This document shows positions 35,953 through 47,887 of a stretch of DNA of 64,000 bases, one piece after another (the first letter of the stretch is position 1; every line of letters starts with the position of its first letter). Where the stretch lies: the NCBI GenBank assembly GCA_028023455.1, contig JAQFVV010006503.1, positions 106,001 to 170,000 on the forward strand. Direction: 5' to 3'. A model generated the notes under the pieces. The model was given only the letters and a program-made list of their open reading frames with translations, ran no database searches and was not told the origin of the DNA. This DNA comes from Epiperipatus broadwayi (taxonomy: Eukaryota; Onychophora; Udeonychophora; Euonychophora; Peripatidae). Position numbers and translations under genes: made by a program.

Positions 35953-36436
35953 TAAACTCAGTAAATAAGCAATAATTTTTATAGTGCTCTGTTTTATAAA
36001 TTGTAATACATTAAAGATCAGCCTTCTCAAGCTATTGTGCATGCACTTTTTACGAGTATTAATAATAAATGAATACTTTCACTCCTAACACAAGATGTAA
36101 TATTTATGAAAGAATAAAATCAATCCACTTATTCTTTCCAACCCAAATGCTTATATATATATATGGGCAAATCTTAAGTACTGGAAATAAAAGTGTGAAG
36201 AGAGACCATTCACCTTAAATTTCTGTTTACGATGTCTATCCTCACGCTTTCATTTCCAGTACTTAAGATTTGCCCATAAATAAGCATTTGGGTTGGAAAA
36301 AATAAGTGGATTCATTTTATTCTTTCATAAATACTATATCTTGTGTTGGGAATGAAAGTATTCATTTATTATTAACACTCGTAAAAAGTGCATGGACAAT
36401 AGCTTGAGAAGGCTGATCTTTAAACTCAGTAAATAA
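35953..36436. mobile_element. Foldback element with 16-bp target duplication
   Basis: taaactcagtaaataa occurs at 35953-35968 and 36421-36436. Between them, arms of about 185 bp (36013-36196 and 36240-36422) are inverted copies with few mismatches, for example agatcagccttctcaagcta and its complement. The left arm carries a TATA run that the right lacks. A long target duplication argues for a retrotransposition-type insertion. Confidence 0.88.
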
Positions 36437-36639
36437 AAACTTATTTATTGAAAAATCACATTATTATAATAATAATAATAAATAAATAAAAGATCAAAGC
36501 TTTCTTGAAGAAGACATTAATTCATGTGTTAGTATTAATAATAGACTGTGGCCAAAAATTGTTGGAAATAATGGTGTAGGTGCTATAAAACTTAAGATAG
36601 TTTATTATTATTGAATATTTGCAAACATATAAATTGTCT

Positions 36640-38430
36640 AACACAGACACTTTGTTTAGGCAGAAAAGTTGCTATAAAGAAATATGGATACATCTATACT
36701 TAAAACAATAGCATTTAATAGATTACATTATAGTTAGAAGTAAAAATACAAAAAAGTTCATATTACATAAACGTTTGCAAACACAGAGTATTGCATGGAT
36801 AGATCATAGATTAGTATGTTTCAATATTAAACAGATAATTATCATTAAAATTAGATCTTATTGCAACTATGCTTAAATTGTTAATTGGACTTATTCAAGA
36901 TAATTTTTTAAGTAGTGTGTTATTGATAGAAGTCTATTGAGTTCATTAAAAAAAAGATTTATGACTGGTTTTGATGACAGTGATTTTATTATTTAGTGAT
37001 TTTAATTAAAAAGAAATGTGTCATTTGTTCCTTGGAAGAATAAATTAAATGCGGATTTTTATGATGCAGAGTTTTGGAAGTCAATACCTGACAAAACACT
37101 TAAAAATTATTGATAAAGCTAAACTGTAAAGGCAATATGGATATTTTCTGATCAGATTACATTTTTCTTTAAAGCATAGAAAACCATATATGGAATTGAA
37201 GAACATCACAATCCTATTTTCTTCATATGATGGCAATATTTTGAACAGGTTAAAAAGTATATTAATATTTTTTTGAATAATGATATAAAAAATGAAATGA
37301 TAATTTTTATTTTTTATATTCATTTTGTTTAATCATTAGAATTGGACAAAGCTATGTAGCATAGTAAAGTCAAGCATTTTTTTTAATTTAAAAAATGGAA
37401 AGACTGCAAATCCTCATAAAATACTTGGAAAAGATTTAAAATATGGTGAAGATGCATTACTTTAAAAAATAGTGGATATTTTTAGGAATATCTGGGTCCA
37501 TGAAGTTGTGTCACCTGATTTTAAGAATGCCTTTATTGTTCCAATACAAGGTGGTATTAAAAAATTAAGAAGCATTATAAACATGGTTATATTTCCAAGA
37601 AAATACAAAAAAGTGTCATGAGCAAAATAGTCATTTATATATTATTGTTATTGATTTAGTCAAGGCAATTTGATAAAATTAGTCACACAAATCTATGACT
37701 TTAATTAGAAATTGGTTGATTGTTTTTTTTTTCCATATGTCATAGCATCGCAGGGAGGTGAACCCACAACCGTTTACTTGCTTGCAAGTCAGCTGCGATG
37801 ACCTCTCGGCTAACAACACTTGATTGTTCATCCAAGATTATTCATATTTTGCAGCATTTACCTTTTGAGATGAAAGAAATTGTTACTAAGACATATTGTT
37901 AATAAAGAAGTATGTGATATTTGCATGAACAGTATTTTGAATTTTTATGGTGATGATATTTGGAATTCTTTTTAGGAAGTTTAATGAAACAGGAATCAAT
38001 ATGTGATATAGATTTGATGGTTGGATTTTTAATTTGAATTGACTAAAAGGAGCAGTAGGAAATTCATTTTTTTGGATTCTGGACTTATAATATGCTGATT
38101 ATTGTGCTATTTTTTCCTGTTTAAAATATGATGTACAAAACATAATGCAAAATATCATGATTTGGGTCAATAATTAAAGTTCAAAATTCAAGTTCTTTAT
38201 TAGCCAGTGATAGATTTAGAACTCTCAAAAAAATTTTCCTTGGATGATGATCAATTTGAGAATATAAACTAATTTAAATATCCCATTGGTTTATAAACAG
38301 ATAATGCACTTAAAAGTCACATGTAGCAGAATTACTACCACTTTTACTAAATTAAAAAAGAAAATATAATCATTTTACCAAAATAACTATTTAATATACT
38401 GTACAAGCTTACACATGCCTGCAAATATGT
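36640..38430 (+). pseudogene. Decayed LINE, endonuclease and RT part (left half)
   Basis: Plus-strand pieces in changing frames. Around 36690-36820: KEIWIHLYLK..HLIDYIIVR and then IAWIDHRLVCFNI, which match the W.HPRSKHWHLIDYVIVR and WTDHRLVISK pieces of a widespread animal LINE endonuclease. Around 37430-37600: GEDALL.KIVDIFRNIWVHE and DFKNAFIVPI (pre-RT and RT motif 1). Around 38090-38200: a degraded motif C followed by IMQNIMIWVNN-like sequence. A SINE interrupts it at 37725-37819. The element stops where the LTR retrotransposon begins at 38441. A matching C-terminal part lies on the other side, at 49860-50444. Confidence 0.65.
37725..37819 (-). mobile_element. tRNA-derived SINE with 9-bp target duplication
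   Basis: ttgattgtt flanks the element (37716-37724 and 37820-37828). Minus strand: gttgttagccgagaggtcat (A-box region), gggttcacctccc (B box), gcgatgctatgacatatgg and an A run. It sits inside the LINE relic. Confidence 0.88.
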
Positions 38431-39186
38431 AATGTAATATTGAAACAGTAAGGTCTGCTTTGCAGATCTTCATTTCACCTTTTCTCACCTACTTCCTACC
38501 CTCATACCTTAGTTTGAACCCCAATCTATCGTAGTGTGTCTGCAATACACTTATATACCAAAAATCCCACCTAATTTTAAACCACGAGCACAATGCTCAT
38601 ATGATATATATAACTTATTCCCAAATAAAATAAAATATTATGAATTATGTATTTGTTGACATAATTTACATTTATTAAAAAGTAAGTTATATAAGTCGTA
38701 ATTGCGCACACACTATGATATCCATTTTAAAACATATCAAAATTATAAATTGTTAAAGTTATTTTGTTTGAATCTATTTACAAATATATTACCGTCGTAA
38801 TATATTTTGATTTAAAATAAAATTCATTTAGTAAATATTCGTTTAGTAAATAGATTCAAATATTGCAATTTAAAAAGTAAAATCATTTTCTTTAATTTAA
38901 TAAAAGTTATTCCAAATATTTCTGTTAAAATAAATGAGGGACAATAGTTTAATTAGTAAATGTTGTATAAGTTTATCTAAAAACAGCAGATGTACACTTA
39001 AGGTTTTTTTTAATTAATAACAGTAATTTTTAACTAAATCTAGTTTGTAATTCGAATGTGGACAGGGAAATTAACAAAAGAAATTAATTTATGTTGAATT
39101 CCTTTAGACATTCCGATGATTTAATTACAGCTGATAAGTCCGATATTTTTGTAATGCTCCAGGGCAGTTCTATTGTTAAATTCCAC

Positions 39187-39194
39187 TATAAAAA
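39187..39194 (+). promoter_or_regulatory. TATA box of the 5' LTR
   Basis: tataaaaagg at 39187, with the same sequence in the 3' LTR at 47629. The position, upstream of the small frame and well inside the LTR, fits a U3 promoter. The transcription start is not determined. Confidence 0.6.
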
Positions 39195-39319
39195 GGGGGT
39201 TTTTCTTTTGTTTTGGAGTGAGTTAGTTGTTTTTTTATTCTAATGTGTCTAAGAGAAATCATTCTGTGTTCTATTCTAATAATTTGCTAACCTTGACATG
39301 TCCGAGTAGAGACATTAAG

Positions 39320-39445
39320 ATGGCTATGTCCCCTCAGAATAGCCAACCGCTGCTCCATACCATCGGAAGTTATCACACGGACCCCGGAACTGCTGCTGCC
39401 ACTGCCAAAAATATGAACATTCCAGATTTTGCTGCTGAATTATAA
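39320..39445 (+). CDS. Small ORF in the 5' LTR (41 aa), function unknown
   Basis: The first in-frame ATG starts MAMSPQNSQPLLHTIG and the frame ends PDFAAEL before a stop. The open frame extends upstream of this ATG by 31 codons without another ATG. It lies about 125 bp downstream of the TATA box. The 3' LTR copy (47762-47887) has the same length, start and stop, with Q-to-R and T-to-A changes. The frame is less AT-rich than its surroundings. The LTRs are so similar that conservation between them is weak evidence for coding. No known domain was recognised. Confidence 0.3.
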   Translation: MAMSPQNSQPLLHTIGSYHTDPGTAAATAKNMNIPDFAAEL

Positions 39446-41187
39446 AACCTGCCGAACATCTACCTGCAAATGCGTCTCCAGAGGTAACCTAAATTAACCC
39501 AAGAGCTCTTGTGATTCCTAACTAACATGCTATAGCTATTTAACATTGTTTTCTTATATTTCACATAACTTCATTATGTATTTCTTTAATGTGTTTAAAT
39601 ATTCTCAACATTTTGCTCTATCCTTGGGTTAATATTTTCTATTTATAAAGCTTTCTTTTATTTTATTATGATAATGTGTCAGAATCGTCTTTGACCGAGT
39701 GAACTATTTCCTCTATTGAAAGTAAGACACCGCTATTAAGGCATATTTTAAATTTATAATTTTCCAATTTATTATCTTGCAAATCACTCGTTCGAGGGTG
39801 ATTCTTTTCTTTAATATAATATAATCACATAGTTTAAAATCTACATGTTATTGATTTTAATCTAATATAAGAGTATGTGCGAAGTCAATGGTTAAATGTG
39901 TCCCTTAATGCATGATTGCGTATATAAATCTATACTTACTTTTAAACCCGCAAGCATGCATTTTCCTATTTTAATTACCGTGTTCTACTTTAATTATGAA
40001 GTTCATCATTGATGTCGAAAATGTGCGGACCCTTTTAAATGAATTTCGGGGAATTTGATTGGGCATTTCTCTTAATCCGAGTAAAACCCATTTAGTATGT
40101 TTTTATATACACTAGTCTCGTATTGCTGGTAAATGAATTGATTGTTGAGACCGCTTTATTTTTCCAAGGATTCTTTACATGGCAAAGTTCGTTCTTTTCT
40201 CTCCACACTTGCGGTTTCCAGGCAGAGGGTGTCCCAAATGACACCCCTGGGAATTAAACGCAATCGTCACACAGTCGCTAAGTTTCGGCTGTTCGTCAAA
40301 ATACTTTCCTACGGGTTAGTGGCAAGATGCCCTCTGTAATTATTCTGGATCTTCAATATTGTTTTATTTTATATTTATTTTACAAAGCATCCGTGACTTA
40401 AACATGTCACACCCTCCAACTTTAGTAAATTCATTATCAGCAATACTGACCTCCCAATACAAATCTATTATTATTATTATTCTCAAATAAATGCTTTGAT
40501 CCCATTCCCACATTGTTGCTTAGTGAGCTTTAGTCCGTGCTATTCTCGAAATCAATAAATATTTTAGAACACTTAATTTCAAATATTTTCTTAAACTTGT
40601 ATAATTACTCAAAGCACCTCGCACATATTCCTATCTCGTCAAGCACATTATCATAATGCTATTAGCCTGAGGAGTAGAATATATCACTTTGTTTTAAAAC
40701 CTCTTTTTGTCATTTATTGAAATATAATGCCCACAATTATCTAATATGTGTCCCTGTCTCATATAAGCAGACAGTGGCATTATATATATATTTATATAAA
40801 TAAATTGTGTGAAATTATTTAAAACTAAATTTGATTTCTTATTTTATTTGATTCCTATCACTGTCTTGGTCTATATATATATATATTTTCTGCATTTCTT
40901 TTGTAAATCCATAGACGTTAATTAGCCACCCAAACTTCATTTAGTATAGAGTCTTTTGTTTCTCCCTGACCACCAGGCACTGGTCAAAGGTCATACTAGT
41001 AGTGGCATCAGATGCGTCATCACGTAGATGACGCTCTGAAATTTGGGCTTTCGATTCGAACTTAGTATATCTAGAAGGCAACCTCTCCTAGAATGTTCAG
41101 TGTCATGTCTGGGGTTTGAATTCTGCAGTGTGTTAGCGAGATAGATGATTCTGACTGTTACATAGTAAATTTTTTTTTCCGGGTCCA

Positions 41188-41205
41188 TGGCACCCAACAT
41201 GGGGC
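41188..41205 (+). promoter_or_regulatory. Primer-binding site, tRNA-Lys type
   Basis: tggcacccaacatggggc lies 26 bp after the 5' LTR end. From memory of retroviral primer sites, it equals the tRNA-Lys(1,2) site tggcgcccaacgtggggc except for two G-to-A changes, both in former CG dinucleotides. Further pairing (ttcgaa after it) is as expected. The distance from the LTR is longer than the usual few bases. Confidence 0.75.
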
Positions 41206-42528
41206 TTCGAATATTTAAACACCCACATCCCTGTAGATCTTAATTATTTAAACACCCACATCCCTGTAGCTTAATTTTAGCATTTTGTTTCGTATGTAAT
41301 CACTCAAATCCTTTATATTTTTGATATATAATATTTTTCAAACTCTATATTATCTATTTGCGTGTATATTTCATATATTTTGTTTGACTCGGGCATTCAA
41401 TGACTTATTCTATATAATCAGAAACTTGTCCAAACTTGCTATAGTGCGATACGAGCCATCTATATTTATCTGTATTTATTGTTTCATTTAAGTCACGCTA
41501 TATACAGATGGCATAAACTACTTAAATATTGTCCCAAGTAAATATTGTGACAATCTATGAATATTTCAAATATTGTATTTTACTCTCAAAATAAAGTTTT
41601 ATTGGCTCAATGCGCAAGATAGCATAATAATAATTTTGTACGGTAATGACCTAGATATAATAGGCTATTGTATGGAATTCAGAAATAATCATAAATCAAA
41701 TGGTGTAATGAATAAATAAAAAAATGCGAATGTTTTAACGAGTGCCCGTAGTTAAATGGAATAATTTAAAATTAATTTTGGGAAGCTAACAGTCTATGGA
41801 TATTTTAACTGGTGACATGGCGCCCAAGGGTAATTTCACTAAATGGAGTTACTTCTAAAATAAATTTTGTCACCAGGCTAAATTCTTTTATATGTAATTT
41901 GTTTTTTTTTAACATGTGTAAATTTTCTTAGACCAAATAATGAGACGTGAATCGGATCAATAATTATGTAAATAAATATATATGTTTGCAAATCTTAAAT
42001 AAGAAGGAACAAAATAAGTATACCCGGATCTAGCGAATGTTAACATATATAAATAAAATTGCTTGAGTTTAAAAATATATATGTTAGCGAAATATTTTGA
42101 CAGGTAGAATTTAAGAGATTTTATATATACGAGCAGTTAAAAATATATATGTTGGCAGCAGATTTAAGTGAGAAATTTTAGCAGTAGTAAGAGGGCAGTA
42201 ATTGGGGTTTTAGGGATAAATGTAAAAGCAGCAATTAGGCCAACAGAACTGAGAGGGAGATAGCCTATTAGCCATTAATAAAATTTGAAGTCAAACGTAA
42301 TAATCGCAGAGAATCAAACAAGGAAAAATAATAATAGTATTTTTTTTAAACCGTATTAGTTTTAGTAAGCTCAACATAAAACCATTTTAAAAATTTTCTT
42401 ATTAGTGCTATACATTGTTTTAAAAGTACACCTATTTGTTAAAAAAAATATTTTTTTAGGATATATTAAATAGTTAGCAATAAAATAAAAGTCATCATCA
42501 TCATCGATCATGATAATCATCCAAGGCC
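41206..42528. other. Leader region of the LTR element
   Basis: No reading frame recognised. Near its start the phrase atttaaacacccacatccct is tandemly repeated (41213 and 41247). TA-rich otherwise. Confidence 0.5.
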
Positions 42529-43146
42529 ATGGAAAATATGGATACTAATGAGATCCAATTCCGGAATCTTATAGAGATGTGGGAGCAAAGTGAAGAAAGA
42601 GTGAAATGATGGGAAGAAAAGCAAATCTGCAGGAGAGCTGAGGAATGTAAAGAGTTGGCCAAACTCATCCATGAATTGGCACAAGTGAGAGAGGGACAGG
42701 AGGCCCTCTGACTTGCATTTGAAAAATGCTGCATGAAGAACGATAAAAAAGTCATTGAACCAAGAAAAGATGAAACAGACCTGAACTCGGTAGGGTCATT
42801 AACAGATGAATCCCTGAACCAGAAATTAGAGTCCAATGATTTGGCAAATGAAAAAAATGATGTCCAGGACACAGGACATCAAACCCAGCTAACCAAGCTT
42901 CGTCACATAAAAATTTTTCACAAAGTCAAAAAATGTCCACAACTGTATTTAGACGAGATATTTTCAGCCAAGAATGTACGAGACCTAGGACCTCAAACCC
43001 ATTTAACCAAGCTTACCACCAATATCAAAGTATTTAAAAAACACAAGGAAAATATCCCACCTGACATAGCACAAATATCTCAACCGGATGAAATAAAGGA
43101 AATGGCCGAAGTTTTAACCACTCTGGATTTCAGACTCCTGGGCTAA
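42529..43146 (+). pseudogene. Broken gag-like frame of the LTR element
   Basis: From ATG 42529 the frame runs in one phase to the stop after 43146, interrupted by two TGA codons (at about 42607 and 42709). The second could be a decayed CGA. The part after the second TGA (42733-43146) is a 137-residue open piece. The N-terminal part is rich in E, Q, K and R and likely helical; the rest is hydrophilic and lysine-rich. It lies where gag should be and is the only long frame of the internal region. No capsid or zinc-knuckle motif is visible, so the name rests on position only. Confidence 0.45.
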
Positions 43147-43364
43147 AGAACCGCCAGACAAGGTAAAGAGACCTGATAATCTGAGACTACAGTCACCAAA
43201 TTATAAAAGCAGTGATGACCCACCAGACCCAGGATTATAGTAGTTTTTTAAAAAAAAAAACAACAACAACAAAAAAAGAGAAATGGACACGTCACAGGAT
43301 AATATAAAAAGGAGATCGGATATAAACAGTGTTAAACTATTAGTTTTTTAAATAAAATTTTGTT

Positions 43365-43380
43365 GAAAGAGGGGGGGGAG
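43365..43380 (+). promoter_or_regulatory. Purine-rich tract, candidate polypurine tract
   Basis: gaaagaggggggggag. It resembles a plus-strand primer site but lies about 200 bp before the 3' LTR rather than next to it. The bases directly before the LTR (aaggga) are a shorter alternative. Confidence 0.4.
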
Positions 43381-44400
43381 ATAATGGAAAATGTTCACTA
43401 GATGGTAGATTTATTAATATGATCCGGGTATATAATTCAGTTTCGTTTCTTCATTATATTTATATCCTGTACATTATGGGTTATCTTGTAAATTTTTTTT
43501 TATGCAGGCTTCATAGGTGGACACCTGTTGTAAGATCTTTTTTTTTAACAATTTTTTTGTTCCATCACTAAGGGAATGTGAAACAGTAAGGTCTGCTTTG
43601 CAGATCTTTGTTTCACCTTTTCTCACCTACTTCCTACCCTCATACCTTAGTTTGAACCCCAATCTATCATAATGTGTCTGCAATACACTTATATACCGAA
43701 AATCCTGCCTAATTTTAAACCACGAGCACAATGCTCGTATGATATATATAACTTATTCCCAAATAAAATAAAATATTATGAATTATGTATTTGTTCACAT
43801 AATTTACATTTATTAAAAAGTAAGTTATATAAGTCGTAATTGCGCACACACTATGATATCCATTTTAAAACATATCAAAATTATAAATTGTTAAAGTTAT
43901 TTTGTTTGAATCTATTTACAAACATATTACCGTCGTAATATATTTTGATTTAAAATAAAATTCATTTAGTAAATATTCATTTAGTAAATAGATTCAAATA
44001 TTGTAATTTAAAAAGTAAAATCATTTTTTTTAATTTAATAAAAGTTATTCCAAATATTGGCTGCAGAAAGGAGTTTGCTATTAGCTGAAAGGAAACCCTT
44101 TGATTCCTTTTGGAGGCCTTAAAGGAACCGAGCAGGGCAAATTCCTAATGTCCACTCCATACGTTCTTGTCGTTGCAGCTGTTATTACTATATGTTTATT
44201 CATATAGTATACGAACATGGATGGGCTGCTCACCAACACGCATTAGCCAGCATGGTGAGTTTATTGGCTTTTTACCTCTGAGTTTAAGATCAAGAAACAC
44301 CATGGTCTTTCTTCTCAGTACCTGATAAGGCAGAATGAATGTTTGTGTAAATGATAAAGATTTTTCCCCATTATACAATTATGACAGACAAAAATAAAGC

Positions 44401-45759
44401 ATGGCCTTAATCCCAGGAGGCTGTAAAGTCACCAACCAAGGCAGCGGTTGGTGGCTGAAGCCGGAGGGTGCTAAGAATATCCTGGAGGCAGACCCAAGCT
44501 GCCATTTGATGACGACTTTTTATTTAGGTACTTACAACTGCAGATCACTTTCAAGTGAAGGAAGATTGCAAGAATTAGAAGAAGAACTCTCTTATATTAA
44601 ATGGGATATTATTGACCTTTGTGAAGTTAGAAGAAAAGGTGAAGAGACAATTGATTTAAAAAGTGGACATATGCTCTATTATAAAGGCACAAATATTGGA
44701 AATACAAGTGGAGTAGGATTCATTATAAATAAAAAGTGGAAGAACAATATTGTGGAGATTGATGGTGTATCAGACAGAGTGGCAAGATTAGTTATACAAC
44801 TTAATAGCAAATATCAAATTCAGATAATTCAGGTTTATGCCCCAACAAGTTCTCACAGTGATGAAGTAGTAGAAGATTTTTATATGGATGTACAAAAGGC
44901 TTTTGATCAGAGTAAACAACATTTTAAAATTGTTATGGGAGATTTTAATGCTAGAATTGGTAAACAAATGAAAGATGAAAGTGTTGTAGGTAATTTTGGT
45001 TATGGTAATAGAAATGAGAGAGGACATAGACGTGTGGAGTTTGCAGAGAAGAAAAAACTTTATATTATGAATTCTTTTTTTGAGAAAAATGTTAGAAGGA
45101 AATGGACATGGAAGCATCCAAATGAAGGTACAGCAGAATTGGATTATATTTTGACTAACAGGAAATACATATTTCAAGATTGTAATGTTCTTAATAAATT
45201 TAACACAGGAAGTGATCATCGATTAGTAACGGGTAAGATACATGTTAATGTAAAACTAGAGAGACAAAAATTATTAAGAAAAACTATATTTACAGTTGAT
45301 ATTCCTAATCTTCAGAAACATTCTAATGAATTTAAATTAGAACTTACAAATCGGTTTCAAGTATTAGTAGATTTTGAACATGATTCAGATTTGAATGAAA
45401 TTAATATGAAAATAACTGATACACTTTTAAAAACTGCAACAAAGATAGTTGGTAGAAAAAAGCAGCAATTGACTAATAAAATTTCTACTGAGACTAGAGA
45501 ACTTATGAAGAAAAGAAGGAATATGAAGATATGCAAGAATGATGCATTAAAAAGAATTGAATATCTCGAATTTTGTAAAATGGTGCGGAAAAGAGTTGAA
45601 AATGATATAAGAAAGTATAACTGTGAACTAGCAAGAAAAGCTGTAGAAGAAAATAAAAGTCTTAAGAATGTAAAACAACATTTTGGTATTGGTAGGAAAT
45701 TTATATCTGCAATAAAAAAAAAGATGGAATTATTACTAAAAAGAGGGATGACATTATGA
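44401..45759 (+). CDS. RTE endonuclease part (452 aa to frame break)
   Basis: APE-type endonuclease that nicks target DNA to start reverse transcription. Motifs: TYNCRSL with N46, CEVRR with E75, QVYAPTS near 144-150, GDFNAR at 180-185 and SDHR at 271-274. The catalytic set is complete. Residues 280-440 are the basic linker that precedes reverse transcriptase. The frame ends KRGMTL at 45759, just after an A run (45714-45722). The last 15 or so residues are out of phase, because one more A would give the expected [12 protein letters not shown] and lead into the downstream frame. The two frames overlap by 4 bp (ATGA). RTE elements normally have a single long ORF, so this is most likely a one-base deletion; -1 slippage on A AAA AAA is the other reading. 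The start at 44401 is the first ATG of the frame; the first 40 residues are not typical of the family and could be leader. Confidence 0.9.
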   Translation: MALIPGGCKVTNQGSGWWLKPEGAKNILEADPSCHLMTTFYLGTYNCRSLSSEGRLQELEEELSYIKWDIIDLCEVRRKGEETIDLKSGHMLYYKGTNIGNTSGVGFIINKKWKNNIVEIDGVSDRVARLVIQLNSKYQIQIIQVYAPTSSHSDEVVEDFYMDVQKAFDQSKQHFKIVMGDFNARIGKQMKDESVVGNFGYGNRNERGHRRVEFAEKKKLYIMNSFFEKNVRRKWTWKHPNEGTAELDYILTNRKYIFQDCNVLNKFNTGSDHRLVTGKIHVNVKLERQKLLRKTIFTVDIPNLQKHSNEFKLELTNRFQVLVDFEHDSDLNEINMKITDTLLKTATKIVGRKKQQLTNKISTETRELMKKRRNMKICKNDALKRIEYLEFCKMVRKRVENDIRKYNCELARKAVEENKSLKNVKQHFGIGRKFISAIKKKMELLLKRGMTL

Positions 45760-47336
45760 AATTGGTAGAAGATTTTTATCAAGAATTATATAGTAATAAA
45801 GAACAAGTACCTCCTATATCTATTATATCTGCCGAATTGCCCAGAATTTTAAATGAAGAAGTGAGAAATGCAATTAAATGTATGAAAAAAGGAAAGGCTC
45901 CAGGTAATGATGGAATTATAATTGATATATTAAAAGAAGCAGGTGAAGAAACAGAAAAAATATTAGCAAAGTTATATACCAAATGTCTAAATGATAAAGA
46001 TGTACCGGATGATTGGAAGAATGCAGTAATAATATTAATATTTAAAAAAGGTGATAAAGAAGATATTAGAAATTACAGACCTATCAGCCTTTTATCAGTT
46101 TTATATAAAATTTTTACCAAGATAATTACAACTCGTCTACAGAGAACCTTGGATTTTCACCAACCAAGAGAACAAGCTGGATTTAAAAGTGGTTTTAGTA
46201 CAGTAGATCATATTCAAGTATTGGGAGAAGTTATAGAAAGAACAAATGAATATGAGTTGTCATTATGTTTTGGATTTGTAGATTATGAAAAGGCATTTGA
46301 TTCTATAAACATTTCTTCAGTGATTAAAGCATTGGATCATCAAGGTATAGATCCAGGATATTGTCATATTTTAAAGAATATTTATAAAAATGCAACAGCA
46401 ACAATTAGATTACATAATGATACTGGGAAAGTCAACATTGAGAAAGGTGTAAGACAAGGTGACTCCATATCTCCAAAACTTTTTACAGCAGTGCTGCAAG
46501 AAATGTTTTGTGGATTAAAATGGGAAACTAAAGGAGTGAAAGTAAATGGAGATTATTTAAGTCATTTAGATTTTGCAGATGATGTAGTTGTTTTTGCAAA
46601 TAATGCTTCCGAACTGCAGGAAATGTTGCAGGAGTTATCAGATGAAAGTAGGAAAGTAGGACTAAAGATAAATGTTAAAAAGACTAAAGTAATGTTTAAT
46701 CGATTTGCTCAAAATATGAAAATAAAGATTGATTATGATGAATTAGAAGAAGTTAAGAGTTACAAATACCTTGGTCAGATTATTAATACAGATGGAAACA
46801 TAATAGAGGAAATTAATCATAGAATTAAACTTGGTTGGAGTGCTTTTGGTAGAAATAACTTGATATTAAAAGGAAATATGCCTATGTGTTTGAAAAGAAA
46901 GGTTTTTAACAAATGTGTTTTACCAGTTCTTACTTATGGATCTGAGACTTGGACACTTAATAGAAGATCAATACAGAGACTTCAGACCACTCAAAGAAGT
47001 ATGGAGAGATGTATGTTGGGAGTAACAAGAAGAGATCGAAAACGCAATGTATGGGTAAGAGAACAAACAGGTGTTACTGACCTCATTGAAAAAATTAAAA
47101 GATTGAAGTGGAGTTGGGCTGGACATATTGCTAGAAGAGATGATAATAAATGGACAATTGAAATTTTAAACTGTATTCCAAGAGATTGTAAAAGACCCAG
47201 AAGGAGACCACATGTAAGATGGATGGATGAAATAAGAAAATGTGTAGGGGTAATGTGGAGAAGAGAAGCTAAAGATCGGAGAAGATGGATTAAACTTGGA
47301 GAGACCTTCATTATTCAATGGATTGATAATGGTTGA
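45756..47336 (+). CDS. RTE reverse transcriptase part (526 aa)
   Basis: Synthesises cDNA at the nicked target. Reverse transcriptase motifs in order: GKAPGNDGI (47-54), [15 protein letters not shown] (106-120), [14 protein letters not shown] (140-153), [11 protein letters not shown] with D176, [13 protein letters not shown] (231-243), [11 protein letters not shown] with D275/D276, [12 protein letters not shown] and YKYLGQI. The thumb and C-terminal region follows ([11 protein letters not shown], then WAGHIARR and RRPHVRWMD), ending close to the element's 3' tail. All catalytic aspartates are kept and there is no internal stop. The ATG used here is probably not a real start: the family reads this as the second half of one protein, and the upstream frame is connected through the A run at 45714. 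Confidence 0.9.
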   Translation: MKLVEDFYQELYSNKEQVPPISIISAELPRILNEEVRNAIKCMKKGKAPGNDGIIIDILKEAGEETEKILAKLYTKCLNDKDVPDDWKNAVIILIFKKGDKEDIRNYRPISLLSVLYKIFTKIITTRLQRTLDFHQPREQAGFKSGFSTVDHIQVLGEVIERTNEYELSLCFGFVDYEKAFDSINISSVIKALDHQGIDPGYCHILKNIYKNATATIRLHNDTGKVNIEKGVRQGDSISPKLFTAVLQEMFCGLKWETKGVKVNGDYLSHLDFADDVVVFANNASELQEMLQELSDESRKVGLKINVKKTKVMFNRFAQNMKIKIDYDELEEVKSYKYLGQIINTDGNIIEEINHRIKLGWSAFGRNNLILKGNMPMCLKRKVFNKCVLPVLTYGSETWTLNRRSIQRLQTTQRSMERCMLGVTRRDRKRNVWVREQTGVTDLIEKIKRLKWSWAGHIARRDDNKWTIEILNCIPRDCKRPRRRPHVRWMDEIRKCVGVMWRREAKDRRRWIKLGETFIIQWIDNG

Positions 47337-47628
47337 TAATGATGATGATGATTCCAAATATTTCTGTTAAAATAAATGAGGGACAATAGTTTAATTAGTA
47401 AATGTTGTATAAGTTTATCTAAAAACAGCAGATGTACACTTAAGATTTTTTTTAATTAATAACAGTAATTTTTAACTAAATCTAGTTTGTAATTCGAATG
47501 TGGACAGGGAAATTAACAAAAGAAATTAATTTATGTTGAATTCCTTTAGACATTCCGATGATTTAATTACAGCTGATAAGTCCGATATTTTTGTAATACT
47601 CCAGGGCAGTTCTATTGTTAAATTCCAC

Positions 47629-47636
47629 TATAAAAA
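47629..47636 (+). promoter_or_regulatory. TATA box of the 3' LTR
   Basis: Same tataaaaagg as in the 5' LTR. It could drive readthrough into the flank. Confidence 0.5.
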
Positions 47637-47761
47637 GGAGGGTTTTCTTTTGTTCTGGAGTGAGTTAGTCGTTTTTTTATTCTAATGTGTCTAAGAGAAA
47701 TCATTCTGTGTTCTATTCTAATAATTTGCTAATCTTGACATGTCCGAGTAGAGGCGTTAAG

Positions 47762-47887
47762 ATGGCTATGTCCCCTCGGAATAGCCAGCCGCTGCTCCAT
47801 ACCATCGGAAGTTATCACACGGACCCTGGAACTGCTGCTGCCGCTGCCAAAAATATGAACATTCCAGATTTTGCTGCTGAATTATAA
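47762..47887 (+). CDS. Small ORF in the 3' LTR (41 aa), function unknown
   Basis: Counterpart of 39320-39445 with the same start and stop. Differences are MSPR for MSPQ and AAAAAKN for AAATAKN. See that entry for the doubts. Confidence 0.28.
   Translation: MAMSPRNSQPLLHTIGSYHTDPGTAAAAAKNMNIPDFAAEL

Larger units (their letters stand above)
38441..41162 (+). repeat. 5' LTR (2,722 bp)
   Basis: Matches the 3' LTR over its whole length once the RTE is removed (2,722 versus 2,723 bp). It starts TG and ends CA. It contains a TATA-type promoter at 39187, a small open frame downstream, and a 7-bp hairpin, gggtgtc/gacaccc, at 40227-40246 that is kept in the other copy. The uninterrupted ttattccaaatatttctg at about 38908 is the empty target site of the RTE. 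Confidence 0.93.
44059..47350 (+). mobile_element. RTE-clade LINE, nearly intact, 12-bp target duplication
   Basis: Inserted into the 3' LTR at attccaaatatt, duplicated at 44047-44058 and 47351-47362. The empty site is seen in the 5' LTR near 38908. The body is 3,292 bp: about 340 bp of 5' leader, an endonuclease and reverse transcriptase region, and a very short 3' end with a TGA/GAT trinucleotide tail (about 47326-47350), as is typical for RTE elements. One frame break separates the two coding parts. It is the youngest layer of the nest. Fragments of the same family lie at 9739-9915 and 21348-22138. Confidence 0.95.

Noticed and set aside
42501-42872. Minus-strand frame of 123 codons inside the LTR element
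   Set aside because: Antisense shadow of the gag-like frame; no motif and no independent support.
46991-47357. Minus-strand frames across the end of the RTE
   Set aside because: Antisense of the conserved RTE C-terminus.
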